64,000 bases of DNA from Temperatibacter marinus (GCF_031598375.1 NZ_CP123872.1:1178001-1242000), one strand, 5' to 3'; positions 1-12,569 are shown, counted from the first letter of the stretch. Notes: a model not told the origin generated them from the letters alone. Translations and numbers: made by a program.

Positions 1-1
1 T

Positions 2-535
2 GTTTTCGGTCACACCCAAAAAGCTTTCATGCATGATATTAAAAAGCCTGTCATCGCAGCCGTCAATGGCTATGCTCTTGGTGGGGGCTGTGAACTGGCG
101 ATGCTCTGCGATTTTATCCTAGCAGGTGAGACAGCGAAATTTGGTCAGCCTGAAATAAATTTAGGTGTTATACCAGGGATTGGTGGTTCTCAAAGATTAA
201 CCAAGCTTATTGGTAAATCAAAAGCGATGGACATGATGCTAACGGGTCGGATGATGGACGCCAATGAAGCGGAACGGGCCGGCTTAGCATCGCGAATTTT
301 CCCAACGGATGATTTAGTCGATGAAGCCATTAAAGTTGCTGGCGTCATTGCTGGAAAATCTTTGCCAAGTGTTGTTATGGCAAAGGAAACTGTTATTAAG
401 GCTGTTGACATTCCAACACAAGACGGTGTGGATTTTGAAAAACGGTGTTTCTATAGTCTGTTTTCTACAGAAGATCAGAAAGAGGGCATGGCTGCTTTCG
501 TCGAAAAGCGCCAACCAAATTTCAAAAACAAATAG
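2..535 (+). CDS. Enoyl-CoA hydratase/isomerase family protein (5' end cut by window)
   Basis: The reading frame is open from base 2, so the start lies outside the window; the first internal ATG is at 29. The visible 177 residues carry crotonase-fold motifs: the oxyanion-hole stretch around [12 protein letters not shown], then [19 protein letters not shown] holding the second catalytic Glu region. The C-terminus ([21 protein letters not shown]) is typical of short-chain enoyl-CoA hydratases of fatty-acid and amino-acid degradation, which hydrate trans-2-enoyl-CoA to 3-hydroxyacyl-CoA in the cytosol. Family length is about 258 residues, so roughly 80 are missing. A terminator follows directly. 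Exact substrate cannot be told from sequence. Confidence 0.93.
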   Translation, partial: VFGHTQKAFMHDIKKPVIAAVNGYALGGGCELAMLCDFILAGETAKFGQPEINLGVIPGIGGSQRLTKLIGKSKAMDMMLTGRMMDANEAERAGLASRIFPTDDLVDEAIKVAGVIAGKSLPSVVMAKETVIKAVDIPTQDGVDFEKRCFYSLFSTEDQKEGMAAFVEKRQPNFKNK

Positions 536-560
536 TCAGAAGCCGCAGTAATTTTTTGAA

Positions 561-586
561 AAGAGTGTCCTAGAGCACTCTTTTTT
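561..586 (+). terminator. Rho-independent terminator after enoyl-CoA hydratase
   Basis: A 7-bp perfect stem (AAGAGTG/CACTCTT) with an 8-nt loop is followed by a T run. It lies 26 bases past the hydratase stop codon. Confidence 0.8.
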
Positions 587-830
587 CATATTTATGTCAA
601 AAAGTTGGGTGGTTTCACTCAATTGATGCTTTTCTATATTGACCTACAAGGCGGGGAGCGCTATAGACGCCCCGAAATGAACAGAAAGCTGATTCTCGAA
701 AGAGCAGCAAAATCTGTAAGAAATTTAACAGTGGCAGCATCCTTCATTATAATGAAGTTAGCGCCAACAGGCAGCTTCCCCTTGATCGAAAAATCAAGTC
801 AGCGCCAATTGAAAATAGGTTTGATATAAC

Positions 831-1094
831 ATGGCAAATACACCACAAGCTAAAAAGCGTGTTCGTCGCAATGAGCGTCGTGCAGAAATCAACAAAGCCC
901 GCGTAAGCCGTATGCGTACATTCATTCGTAAGGTTGAAGAAGCAATCGAAGGCGGCGACAAAGCAGTTGCAGCGGATGCTCTTAAAGCAGCACAGCCAGA
1001 AATCATGCGCGGTGCAACCAAAGGCGTTCTTCACAAGAAAACAGCGTCACGCAAAGTGTCTCGCTTGTCTGCTCGTGTGAAGGCAATGGCATAA
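831..1094 (+). CDS. rpsT: 30S ribosomal protein S20
   Basis: The 87-residue Lys/Arg-rich protein begins [17 protein letters not shown] and ends with the conserved [19 protein letters not shown] tail, the standard length and pattern for S20. It binds the 5' and 3' minor domains of 16S rRNA in 30S assembly. The gene stands alone: a 295-base spacer precedes it and its own terminator follows. An rpsT gene just upstream of dnaA is common in alphaproteobacteria. The short open frame in the upstream spacer (605-829) has no recognisable protein character and I read that spacer as leader and promoter. Confidence 0.98.
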   Translation: MANTPQAKKRVRRNERRAEINKARVSRMRTFIRKVEEAIEGGDKAVAADALKAAQPEIMRGATKGVLHKKTASRKVSRLSARVKAMA

Positions 1095-1117
1095 GCCTCT
1101 CAGTTTTTCTAAGACTG

Positions 1118-1461
1118 ATTCGCTTAATTGCGACATATAATTTCAAAAAGCTGTACAGATTCTGTGCAGCTTTTTTTTATTCTTGGTCTGGAATGCGAAC
1201 AAAGAAAGTACAGGAGAGGGACGGTAAAAGTCGTCTACACTATATCTTGTGTCTGGAAATCTGATGCATACTAGGAGGGCAAAAAAATGGACAAAATTGA
1301 CTCTTTTTATTGTCCCCGCTGCTGAGCAGGTGTAGTTTTGAGTCTCGCACTTCAAGGCATTGTTTGAGGGTGATTGTTACAACTTTCGTAACATCAATTG
1401 AAAACAGGCAATCGAATCTCGTGGACTGGCTTTTTATGGTCACCACCCACGCTTTCGAGTC
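1118..1461. promoter_or_regulatory. GANTC (CcrM-type) site cluster upstream of dnaA
   Basis: The 600-base rpsT-dnaA spacer has no convincing gene. It contains six GANTC sites, at 1118, 1158, 1299, 1340, 1414 and 1457, four of them within 163 bases. GANTC is the site methylated by CcrM in many alphaproteobacteria, where hemimethylation after fork passage times transcription of dnaA and other cell-cycle genes. No clear run of DnaA boxes (TTATNCACA) is visible, so I do not call this oriC. Regulation by CcrM here is inferred; the CcrM gene is not in the window. Confidence 0.5.
1148..1178 (+). terminator. Terminator after rpsT
   Basis: An 11-bp stem, AAGCTGTACAG against CTGTGCAGCTT with one G-U pair and a 3-nt loop, is followed by eight T. 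It sits about 55 bases beyond the rpsT stop. Confidence 0.85.
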
Positions 1462-1697
1462 ACATATTTCGATATTTTTATTTAAATTATCGGTCAGTGT
1501 AATGCCAAAGCTGTAGAAAACGCAGTTGAAAGATAGGCCTCTTATATTCATTGTTGGTTCATGGATAAGGGTGGAGATAGTTTGACACTGTGAAGAGACA
1601 GTCTTTTGATTTGAAGCGATGTCTGGGATTGTGCGCGGGGTTGATACCAGATGGCAGAGTGTAAAGTACTGTATGTAGTTGTGAGCTGGAAAACTTA

Positions 1698-3146
1698 ATG
1701 AATAACGAGAGGGAAAAAGTGGGAATGTCATTATCAGCAGGGAATGCACAACAGACTTCATCTCAAGATTTGAGTGGTAAAGACCAAGAAGTCCATATGG
1801 CTATTTGGGGGTCTGTGTGTGATAAATTCTGTCGAGAATTTGGCCAAAACGCTTATGATACATGGGTTTCTCATTTGATCTTTTCCTCATTCGAAGGGGG
1901 CGTTGTTTCTCTTGCAGCGCCGACCCGCTTTGTGCGCGATTATATTCAGTCTCATTATGCCACACGGTTGAATGATTTTTTTAAAGCTGACCTTGTCGGT
2001 ATGCATGAGCTCGTCATTCGCTTAGATTCCAGTTTACAAAGCAAGCATCGTGAAGAGCAGGCAGAAAGTAAAGCGGACGCTCAGTCAGGTGATTCTGCTG
2101 TTGTGACGTCTGCAAACTTTGAAGGGTCTGCGCTGGATCAACGGTATACTTTTGATAGCTTTGTAGTCGGAAAGTCTAATGAACTTGCTTATGCGGCCGC
2201 AAAGAGAATTGCCGAAAGTGATGAAATCGCCTTTAACCCTCTCTTCATTCATGGAGGGGTGGGTCTTGGTAAAACACATTTAATGCATGCGATTGCTCAC
2301 GAGATAAGACGGAAGGCGCCACAAAAGAAGGTCGTATATGTGTCGGCTGAAAAATTTATGCTGGAATTCATCGCTGCCCTTCGTTTTAAAGATACCCACG
2401 CATTCAAGCAGAAATTTAGAAATGTTGATATTCTGATGGTTGATGATGTGCAGTTCATTGCGAACAAGGACAGCACCCAAGAAGAATTCTTTCATACCTT
2501 CAACGCATTGGTGGATAATCGGTGTCAGTTGATTATTACAGCAGATCGTTCGCCTACAGAATTAGAGGGCATTGAAGAGCGTATTGTCTCTCGTCTTGGG
2601 TGGGGTCTTGTAGCAGACATCCATCCCACAGATTACGAATTGAGACTGGGTATCTTACAGTCCAAGGCAGAAGCGAATGATAAAGTGATTGTGCCTCAAG
2701 ATGTGTTGGAATTTTTAGCCAAGAGGATTACCTCTAATGTGCGCCACTTAGAGGGTGCTCTGACGCGGGTCATGGCTTTTGCTGAGCTTGTTGGTCGTCC
2801 AATTACAATGGAAATGACACGGAATGTGCTTCAGGATCTCATACGTGCAAATGACCGTAAAGTAACGATTGATGAAATCCAGCGTACTGTAGCGGATTAT
2901 TTCTCTATTCGATTGTCAGAGCTTTTATCTGATCGACGTGCTCGGAATATTGCACGGCCTCGTCAATTTGCTATGTATCTTTGTAAGCAATTGACTAATA
3001 GAAGCTTACCTGAAATTGGCCGTAAGTTCGGCGGTCGTGATCATACCACTGTCATGCACGCCGTGAGAAAAGTTGAAGAATTGAAAGAGCAAGATAGCCA
3101 GATCGAAGATGATATAGGGCGCTTGATGCGTCAGCTTGAAGGCTAG
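1698..3146 (+). CDS. dnaA: Chromosomal replication initiator protein DnaA
   Basis: This is a full-length 482-residue DnaA. Domain I starts around residue 30. The AAA+ domain has Walker A GGVGLGKTH near 185-193 and Walker B ILMVDDVQF near 250. Domain IV carries the DnaA signature GGRDHTTVMHAV used to read DnaA boxes. It binds ATP and unwinds oriC to start replication. ATG at 1698 is the longest start, but ATG at 1725 sits behind a better purine-rich site (gagaggg), so the protein may be 9 residues shorter. It heads the dnaA-dnaN-recF-gyrB cluster but is parted from dnaN by about 1 kb. Confidence 0.98.
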   Translation: MNNEREKVGMSLSAGNAQQTSSQDLSGKDQEVHMAIWGSVCDKFCREFGQNAYDTWVSHLIFSSFEGGVVSLAAPTRFVRDYIQSHYATRLNDFFKADLVGMHELVIRLDSSLQSKHREEQAESKADAQSGDSAVVTSANFEGSALDQRYTFDSFVVGKSNELAYAAAKRIAESDEIAFNPLFIHGGVGLGKTHLMHAIAHEIRRKAPQKKVVYVSAEKFMLEFIAALRFKDTHAFKQKFRNVDILMVDDVQFIANKDSTQEEFFHTFNALVDNRCQLIITADRSPTELEGIEERIVSRLGWGLVADIHPTDYELRLGILQSKAEANDKVIVPQDVLEFLAKRITSNVRHLEGALTRVMAFAELVGRPITMEMTRNVLQDLIRANDRKVTIDEIQRTVADYFSIRLSELLSDRRARNIARPRQFAMYLCKQLTNRSLPEIGRKFGGRDHTTVMHAVRKVEELKEQDSQIEDDIGRLMRQLEG

Positions 3147-3282
3147 ACTGACTGCGCTCATTGATGGTTGTAGGGGCTTGGCTTGATTGCGTTCTATGTC
3201 TTTACAGTCCCTGACTCTCTAAATTTACAATAAATAATAGATTGGATATGATCCCCCTCTTGCTCTTGGGAAGGTCCTTTTT

Positions 3283-3830
3283 ATGTTACTTCGCACATTT
3301 ACACATCATTTTAGGGAGCAAAATTGGTTTGCCGTGGGATTAGATGTCCTTGTAGCGGTCATTGGTATCTTTTTGGGGTTGCAGGTCACAGATTGGAACC
3401 AGACGCGTCAGCAGTAAGATATGGAAGAAGTTTACCTAACTTTGCTGTATGAAGATTTTTCAGAGAATGTCAAAGAAGCAAATAAACGCTCCGAGACTCA
3501 TCAGGACGTTTAAATTGGATAAGGGATCAAGCGCTTCGACAGGCCTTGCAAGAATTTGCGGCACGGAAAAAGCGCATTGACGATCAACTTGAGTATTTCA
3601 GGTAGCTTCGTTTGGTTTCTGAACCAATTTTTGCATAGATCCAGAATAATATCCTGAAAGAAGACGGGAAAATCATAAAATAAAGAAATTTCAATCAGGC
3701 GTTCGGCAACTCTGACTTTCTTAATGCTCTGATGGAAACGTCCCAGTCACACACTCTCCTTGCCATATACCGCAAAGGCGAAATGGAGAATGCTGAGCGG
3801 GTCTCGTACATGATAGCCTGTCGATTATAA
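3283..3830 (+). pseudogene. Decayed DUF6090-like small membrane protein gene
   Basis: From ATG 3283 the frame encodes 44 residues including HHFREQNWFAVGLDVLVAV, IGIFLGLQVTDWNQTRQQ, a single-TM N-terminus typical of DUF6090-like proteins (inferred from memory of the family). It meets TAA at 3415. The same frame goes on as DMEEVYLTLLYEDFSENVKE until TAA at 3511. A shifted frame then gives a helical stretch (IRDQALRQALQEFAARKKRI) with further stops. A last open piece ends at TAA 3828. At least four in-frame stops and one shift make it non-functional. It lies between dnaA and dnaN, where an insertion is unusual. Confidence 0.7.
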
Positions 3831-3896
3831 AAGCCCGCCTGTTAGGCTGTAGAAAGCCCTCATGATAGGCAAAAATAGTCTCTGTAGTAGGTCGGT

Positions 3897-3962
3897 GAAT
3901 CGATGGATTTTTCTGTGAAAAATTGCCACAGAATCAATTAGAATCGAATCGTGGGGCGACTC
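3897..3962. promoter_or_regulatory. Dense GANTC cluster and inverted repeat upstream of dnaN
   Basis: Five GANTC sites lie at 3897, 3931, 3941, 3946 and 3958, that is within 66 bases. Between the first two is an inverted repeat, TTCTGTG/CACAGAA (3911-3933), one arm of which overlaps a one-mismatch DnaA box on the minus strand (TTTTTCACA, 3914-3922). The remaining 3831-4180 spacer has no gene. A methylation-timed promoter for dnaN, or part of an origin, are both possible; only the motif cluster itself is directly seen. Confidence 0.5.
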
Positions 3963-4180
3963 GCCACTTAATTCAGTAAAAAAATAGGGAATTCATACTC
4001 TTTTTTGTTGGAATTGGCTAGAAAATCGCTATTGTTAAGAATGAGTTTGGATCAAAAAAAATGGGTGTGATTTTTATCGGCTCAGCCTTGAGTAAAACAG
4101 CGGGAATGCTGGCTCATTTTGAGAATTTCAAGGGTTTTTTTGGTCCGTGGGAGAACCTTTCAATAAAGAAGATATAATCC

Positions 4181-5296
4181 ATGAAAGTTACCATAGAACG
4201 CAATACTCTTTTAAAAACGTTGGGTCATGTTCAAAGCGTCGTTGAGCGCCGCAATACAATTCCAATTCTTTCCAATGTGATGCTTGAAGCTGACGGCAGT
4301 AATCTAGCGATGACTGCCACAGACTTGGATATTGCAATTGTTGAAAATGTAGGGGTAATGGTTGAGGTTGCGGGCTCTACCACAGTGCCGGCGCATATGC
4401 TTTTTGACATTGTTCGGAAGTTGCCAGATGGTTCTGAAGTTCAGCTTACTCTTGAAGAGGGAGAGCGCTTGATTGTTCAAAGTGGACGTTCTCGCTTTAC
4501 ACTGGCGTGTCTGCCTAAAGAAGATTTTCCCGTGATGAGTGAAGGCGATTTGCCCCATCGTTTTGAAATCGCTGCAGAAGAGTTGAAGCGACTTGTTGAT
4601 AAAGCCCGTTTCGCGATCTCTACAGAAGAGACGCGTTATTACCTGAATGGCATTTACCTTCATGTGGCCGACGCTGAAGAAGGGCCGCGCTTGCGGGCGG
4701 TCGCTACGGATGGTCACCGCCTCGCCCAGGTTGAGCAAGATTTGCCAGAAGGGGCTATGGGGATGCCAGGTATTATTGTGCCTCGTAAAACTGTTGCTGA
4801 AATTCGCAAGCTCATCGATGAATGTGAGACGGCTATCCATGTGGCTTTGTCTGATACAAAAATTAGATTCAGCTACGGGGGCACGACGGTTACCTCAAAA
4901 TTAATCGACGGCACATTCCCTGATTATACACGGGTTATTCCTGAGGGGAATGATAAGATATTGGAAATTGACGCCAAGACTTTCGCAGAAGCTGTGGACC
5001 GTGTATCGACAATTTCTAGTGATAAGACCCGTAGCGTGAAAATGTCGTTAGGCGTTGATATGCTGACGTTGACAGTTAATAGTCCAGATAGTGGTACGGC
5101 CACTGAAGAGTTGGCGGCAAGTTATCAGGCAGATAGTTTTGATGTTGGTTTTAACAGTCGATATCTCTTGGATATTTTGCAGCAAATCGAGTCAGATACG
5201 GCGCAGGTATATTTAGCTGATCCTGCTGCACCGACAGTCTTGCGCGATATCCTTGATGAAGGTGCTCTTTACGTATTGATGCCAATGCGTGTTTAA
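4181..5296 (+). CDS. dnaN: DNA polymerase III beta subunit (sliding clamp)
   Basis: The 371-residue product begins MKVTIERNTLLKTLGHVQSV and ends with ALYVLMPMRV, both characteristic of the beta clamp. Length fits three repeated clamp domains of about 120 residues. The dimeric ring encircles DNA and tethers DNA polymerase III and other clamp-binding proteins. Motifs such as ATDLDIAIVE, RAVATDGHRLA and RYLLDILQQI are the usual clamp landmarks. recF follows within 140 bases. The ribosome-binding site is weak (aaagaaga region). Confidence 0.98.
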   Translation: MKVTIERNTLLKTLGHVQSVVERRNTIPILSNVMLEADGSNLAMTATDLDIAIVENVGVMVEVAGSTTVPAHMLFDIVRKLPDGSEVQLTLEEGERLIVQSGRSRFTLACLPKEDFPVMSEGDLPHRFEIAAEELKRLVDKARFAISTEETRYYLNGIYLHVADAEEGPRLRAVATDGHRLAQVEQDLPEGAMGMPGIIVPRKTVAEIRKLIDECETAIHVALSDTKIRFSYGGTTVTSKLIDGTFPDYTRVIPEGNDKILEIDAKTFAEAVDRVSTISSDKTRSVKMSLGVDMLTLTVNSPDSGTATEELAASYQADSFDVGFNSRYLLDILQQIESDTAQVYLADPAAPTVLRDILDEGALYVLMPMRV

Positions 5297-5428
5297 GATG
5301 AATTGGGTTCTGGTAAAAAGGTATCTTTTGCCAGAATTCATTATTTGGGGCCTTGCGTGTTTGACGGAATGACAAAAAACTCAAAAGTTAAAAGAGCTAT
5401 TCTCTCGTCGAGCGATGTGGAGGAAGGG

Positions 5429-9075
<3,647 letters not shown>

Positions 9076-9116
9076 AAGAGGATAGGATTACTATAATTTT
9101 AAGCGACTACTAGGAT

Positions 9117-9147
9117 AGCCTCTGACGAAAGTCAGGGGCTTTTTTTT
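9117..9147 (+). terminator. Terminator after gyrB
   Basis: A 10-bp stem (AGCCTCTGAC/GTCAGGGGCT, one G-U) with a GAAA tetraloop is followed by seven T. Confidence 0.9.
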
Positions 9148-9150
9148 CTA

Positions 9151-9215
9151 ATAAAACTATAGTGTGACATTTTATTGCATAATAAAAATGGCAGTTTTAT
9201 TGATGTTGTTATAAT
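9151..9215 (+). promoter_or_regulatory. Nested inverted repeats and -10 box before the amylase gene
   Basis: ATAAAACT (9151-9158) pairs with AGTTTTAT (9193-9200); inside them TTTTATT (9170-9176) pairs with AATAAAA (9181-9187). A perfect TATAAT follows at 9210-9215. No good -35 is seen, so the repeats occupy the -35 zone and could be an operator for a regulator outside the window. Confidence 0.4.
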
Positions 9216-9298
9216 ATACAAAATATATTTGCCTTGATTTGTATAGTTATTTCACGCATAGTCATGCCTGTGTTCTGGCGATTCTAGGGAGAAGAATT

Positions 9299-11167
9299 GT
9301 GATTAAAAAAATCGCGCTATTCGTACTATCAGTCTTTATTGTTGTATCCTCTGCACAGGCTCAAAGCTCTTTGAAAAGAGTAGAGCCCTTAAATTGGTGG
9401 GTAGGGATGAAACATCAGGACCTTCAACTTCTTATTTATGGGGAGAAGATTGGTCACTTGTATCCTACGTTTTCATACGAAGGGGTTTCTCTTACTAAAG
9501 TCGTTAGGACAGAAAATCCCAATTATATTTTCGCCTATCTTTCAATCGGCTCTCAAGCGAAAGCGGGCACAATGAAAGTTGATCTTCTTGATGAAAAAGG
9601 CGTGGCACAGCATTCTTTTGCATATGAATTGAAGGAGCGCGATGCGGGTTCTGCTGACCGTGAAGGGTTTAATACCTCAGATGTAATGTATTTGGTGACT
9701 CCGGACCGTTTTGTGAATGGGGACCCGACAAATGATCAGATTGAGGGCATGCGAGAACAAAGCTTAGATCGAACAGCGGGCTATAAACGTCACGGCGGTG
9801 ATATTCAGGGCCTAGAGGATAGCTTAGACTATATTAAAGACATGGGCTTTACTGCAATCTGGCTAAACCCGGTGCTTGAAAACGATCAACCAGATGCTTC
9901 TTATCATGGGTATGCGGCGACTGATTTTTATAAAGTTGATCGACGGTTTGGCACCAATGAGCACTATCGTCGATTCGTGAAGAAGGCTAAGAAGCAGGGC
10001 ATTAAGACCATCATGGATATGATTTTAAATCATAGTGGGCATAAGCATTGGTTTGTTGAAGATAAGCCAACAAAAGACTGGGTAAATTTTGGAGGGTCTT
10101 ATGTGAATACGTCCCATCGGAGACAAGCAAATATTGATGCCTATGCTTCGGACTATGATCGAAAAATGTTCACAGATGGCTGGTTTGTGGCTTCCATGCC
10201 TGATTTGAATCAGCGGAACGAATTAATGAGTGATTATCTTATTCAAAACACCATCTGGTGGGTTGAGTATGCTGACTTGTCAGGCATTCGTATGGATACC
10301 TATCCATATCCGGATAAACATTTCATGACAGAGTGGACGTGCCGACTGGCCGAGGAATATCCATCTTTTAATGTGGTTGGGGAAGAATGGTTTAATGACC
10401 CTGCTATTGTAAGTTATTGGCAGCGGGGTAAGAAGAATCACGATGGTTATACAAGCTGCTTAAGGTCTTTAATGGACTTTCCAATTCAAGAAGCTTTCCG
10501 AGACGCCCTTAAAACCGATGATAAACATTGGGGTCAGGGTTTGATGAAATTATATGATAAATTGGTTCTAGATTTCCAATATCCAGAACCAGAAGAATTG
10601 GTTGTTTTTCCAGACAATCACGACATGGATCGCATTCATACTCAAATGGGGGAGGATGCTGACTTTACCCGCATGTCGCTGGCCTATTTTGCAACCATGC
10701 GCGGTGTGCCGCAATTTTATTACGGTACTGAAATATTAATGGAAAACAGTGCTAAACCGGGAGATCACGGTTTGATTCGCACAGATTTCCCTGGCGGATG
10801 GGCCGGTGATGCTGTGAATGCTTTTACAGGTAAGGGCTTGACAGCTGAGCAGAAAAAAACTCAGGTTTATTTGAAAAAGCTATTGCAGTGGCGGAAAAAT
10901 GCGAAAGTGATTCATACTGGTGATTTGATGCATTTTGTGCCCGAAAACGGTGTCTATGTTTTCTTCAGATATATGAAATCTGGTGAAAAAGTCATGGTGG
11001 TTCTCAATAAAAATGATGCTGAAACAAGATTACCTCTTGCGCGCTATGCAGAGATGTTGTCCGGCCGCATAGGTGTTGTAGATGTAATCTCTCAGGAGAA
11101 GCAGGACTTAAGTCAGGGTGTTTTGCTCTTGGATGCAAAAACAACTCATATTTTTGAGGTACAGTAG
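9299..11167 (+). CDS. Exported GH13 alpha-amylase family glycosidase
   Basis: I choose GTG 9299 because AGGGAGAAG (9287-9295) precedes it and it yields a clean signal peptide (IKKIALFVLSVFIVVSS, then AQA); the frame is open up to 9239. The 622-residue protein has an N-terminal beta-sandwich like that of cyclomaltodextrinases, then the GH13 barrel. Region I is MDMILNHSGHKH, region II GIRMDTYPYPDK with the nucleophile Asp, region III VVGEEWF with the acid Glu, and region IV VVFPDNHDMDR with the third acid. It should cleave alpha-1,4-glucans or cyclodextrins in the periplasm or outside; the exact substrate is not determinable. A barrel protein gene follows. Confidence 0.9.
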   Translation: MIKKIALFVLSVFIVVSSAQAQSSLKRVEPLNWWVGMKHQDLQLLIYGEKIGHLYPTFSYEGVSLTKVVRTENPNYIFAYLSIGSQAKAGTMKVDLLDEKGVAQHSFAYELKERDAGSADREGFNTSDVMYLVTPDRFVNGDPTNDQIEGMREQSLDRTAGYKRHGGDIQGLEDSLDYIKDMGFTAIWLNPVLENDQPDASYHGYAATDFYKVDRRFGTNEHYRRFVKKAKKQGIKTIMDMILNHSGHKHWFVEDKPTKDWVNFGGSYVNTSHRRQANIDAYASDYDRKMFTDGWFVASMPDLNQRNELMSDYLIQNTIWWVEYADLSGIRMDTYPYPDKHFMTEWTCRLAEEYPSFNVVGEEWFNDPAIVSYWQRGKKNHDGYTSCLRSLMDFPIQEAFRDALKTDDKHWGQGLMKLYDKLVLDFQYPEPEELVVFPDNHDMDRIHTQMGEDADFTRMSLAYFATMRGVPQFYYGTEILMENSAKPGDHGLIRTDFPGGWAGDAVNAFTGKGLTAEQKKTQVYLKKLLQWRKNAKVIHTGDLMHFVPENGVYVFFRYMKSGEKVMVVLNKNDAETRLPLARYAEMLSGRIGVVDVISQEKQDLSQGVLLLDAKTTHIFEVQ

Positions 11168-11201
11168 AGCGTTGGCTCACACTGTTTTTGGTTGAATCGG
11201 G

Positions 11202-11235
11202 AAAGGCTCTTGCACTGAATGCAAAAGGCCTTTTC
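11202..11235 (+). terminator. Terminator after the amylase gene
   Basis: AAAGGC (11202-11207) and GCCTTT (11228-11233) form the outer stem with an inner TTGCA/TGCAA pairing and T-rich 3' side. Confidence 0.65.
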
Positions 11236-11310
11236 TATATATAAAAGCTTTCTTTTGGTCGGTTATGGTTGTATAATTCTCTTTATCCTAAATTAGTTTG
11301 GAGTAAAAGG

Positions 11311-11991
11311 ATGAATTATTTAACTGTATTTGTGAGCAGTCTGCTCATTTTAGTCGTATCTTCAATGGCATCTGCACAGTCAATGGATTTTTTTGATAGA
11401 ACTGTCGAAAAGAAATTCGATGGTATCGCAGCGGGCTTAGATTTTGGCTATACTCATTACAAGACTGAAAATGCCCAGTCTACAGCCCTTATAGGCCGTA
11501 GTAATAATGAGACATTTAATTGGGGGTTTCATGGAAAATGGCGATTTCAGCATGACATTGGATTGATGCTAGGCTTTACCTTAAATCATATGTATCTGGG
11601 TGATAAATCAGGTGCAGAATCGCGGACTAAATATACTGAAGAGGATGTGACATATTATACAACACAGAATGTTCACTCAAAAACAGATTTGTCTGTATCG
11701 GTTGGGTATACATTAGGTGCGGAGTATGAATGGCTTTTATATTCAGAAATTGGATTGGCCTCAGCGCGTCTAAAGATGCGTGATTTTTCTAGAGATGTGG
11801 GAGAGCGTGCATTGAATACTGATGTGAGGTCCTCATTTAGTAAAAGTGGTTTGTTATTAGGCCTTGGTGTGGAATATGCCTTTTCAGAGCGGATCCTGTT
11901 TCATACAAAACTTAATCGAACAAAATTATACCAAAAAACAGGCGTTAATGAAATCAATATGGTTTCGACAGGCTTTAGTTATCGATTCTAA
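11311..11991 (+). CDS. Outer-membrane beta-barrel protein (autotransporter-barrel-like)
   Basis: ATG 11311 follows GGAGTAAAAGG and gives a signal peptide (MNYLTVFVSSLLILVVSSMA, cleaved near ASA-QS). The 226-residue protein alternates polar and aromatic residues throughout (GLDFGYTHYK, FNWGFHGKWRFQ, GYTLGAEYEW, GVEYAFSERILFHTKL) and ends FSYRF with a terminal Phe, the classic outer-membrane barrel signature. It probably forms an 8- to 10-strand barrel. Its role is unknown; position behind an exported amylase allows, but does not prove, a part in glucan uptake or surface display. Confidence 0.75.
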   Translation: MNYLTVFVSSLLILVVSSMASAQSMDFFDRTVEKKFDGIAAGLDFGYTHYKTENAQSTALIGRSNNETFNWGFHGKWRFQHDIGLMLGFTLNHMYLGDKSGAESRTKYTEEDVTYYTTQNVHSKTDLSVSVGYTLGAEYEWLLYSEIGLASARLKMRDFSRDVGERALNTDVRSSFSKSGLLLGLGVEYAFSERILFHTKLNRTKLYQKTGVNEINMVSTGFSYRF

Positions 11992-12037
11992 AGGTGCAAA
12001 TAGAAGTCTTAGGGCAAGCCCCTGAGTAAGCTCAGTG

Positions 12038-12073
12038 TAAGTCCCAGGCATGATGTCTGGGACTTATTGTTTT
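12038..12073. terminator. Hairpin between barrel gene and MAPEG gene
   Basis: A 10-bp stem, TAAGTCCCAG/CTGGGACTTA, is followed on the plus strand by a T-rich stretch. It lies in the convergent spacer and may serve both strands. Confidence 0.7.
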
Positions 12074-12094
12074 CAAGACTTGTCCAAGCATCAG

Positions 12095-12487
12095 TTATAG
12101 GGATTGTAAGTGCCAAACTAATGATATTGATAGGACTAAAAAACTTATAATAGTCGAAAGCATTCCAAAAATTCTTGGCTTAAGTGACCCATTTTCCGCC
12201 ATGCCTAGAGCGTGCGATATGCGGGCTAGAGGAAAGAGAAGTGCGAAAAAAGTCACGACTAAAGTGGGGCCTCCCGTCCCTTCCAGTAATCCAAGAAGGA
12301 TCAGGAAAATTGGGGTCGTCTCGATAAAATTTCCATGCCGTCTTATCTTATAAAGTAATTCTTGATTACCACCGTCGCCGATAGAAATGCTTGCTTTGCG
12401 ACGTGCAATGCCTGTTGTTACAGTTAAGATGATTTGGATGAGTCCCAGTGCAGCAGCTGCATAGGCTGTCATTATTGGTAAAGTCAT
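12095..12487 (-). CDS. MAPEG family membrane protein
   Basis: The 130-residue protein has four predicted membrane helices and the MAPEG landmark in which a polar R-x-H-G-N-F-x-E-x-x-P motif (RRHGNFIETTPIFL) follows the first loop, then ARISHALGM. MAPEG proteins are membrane-associated enzymes of eicosanoid and glutathione metabolism in eukaryotes; bacterial members often resemble microsomal glutathione transferases but most are uncharacterised. It is transcribed divergently from a LysR regulator across 133 bases, which makes it the obvious candidate target of that regulator. Confidence 0.85.
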   Translation of the reverse strand: MTLPIMTAYAAAALGLIQIILTVTTGIARRKASISIGDGGNQELLYKIRRHGNFIETTPIFLILLGLLEGTGGPTLVVTFFALLFPLARISHALGMAENGSLKPRIFGMLSTIISFLVLSISLVWHLQSL

Positions 12488-12569
12488 TTGCTAAGCCTTT
12501 CTTATTCTTGAACCTCCCTGTCCTTAAACTAGTTATATGGTGCAATAAATAGGCATTAATGATATAGTC

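Noticed and set aside
605-829. 74-residue frame before rpsT
   Set aside because: No signal, domain or good ribosome site; it ends right before rpsT and looks like leader DNA.
1240-1761. 173-residue open frame on the minus strand upstream of dnaA
   Set aside because: It overlaps the dnaA start, has no recognisable protein pattern or ribosome site, and its DNA is better explained as regulatory spacer.
1095-4180. A defined oriC
   Set aside because: Only one-mismatch DnaA boxes were found and no array of TTATNCACA; the GANTC clusters alone are not proof. GC skew of the genome is needed.
4304-4840. 178-residue frame antisense to dnaN
   Set aside because: Fully inside dnaN on the other strand; a shadow frame.
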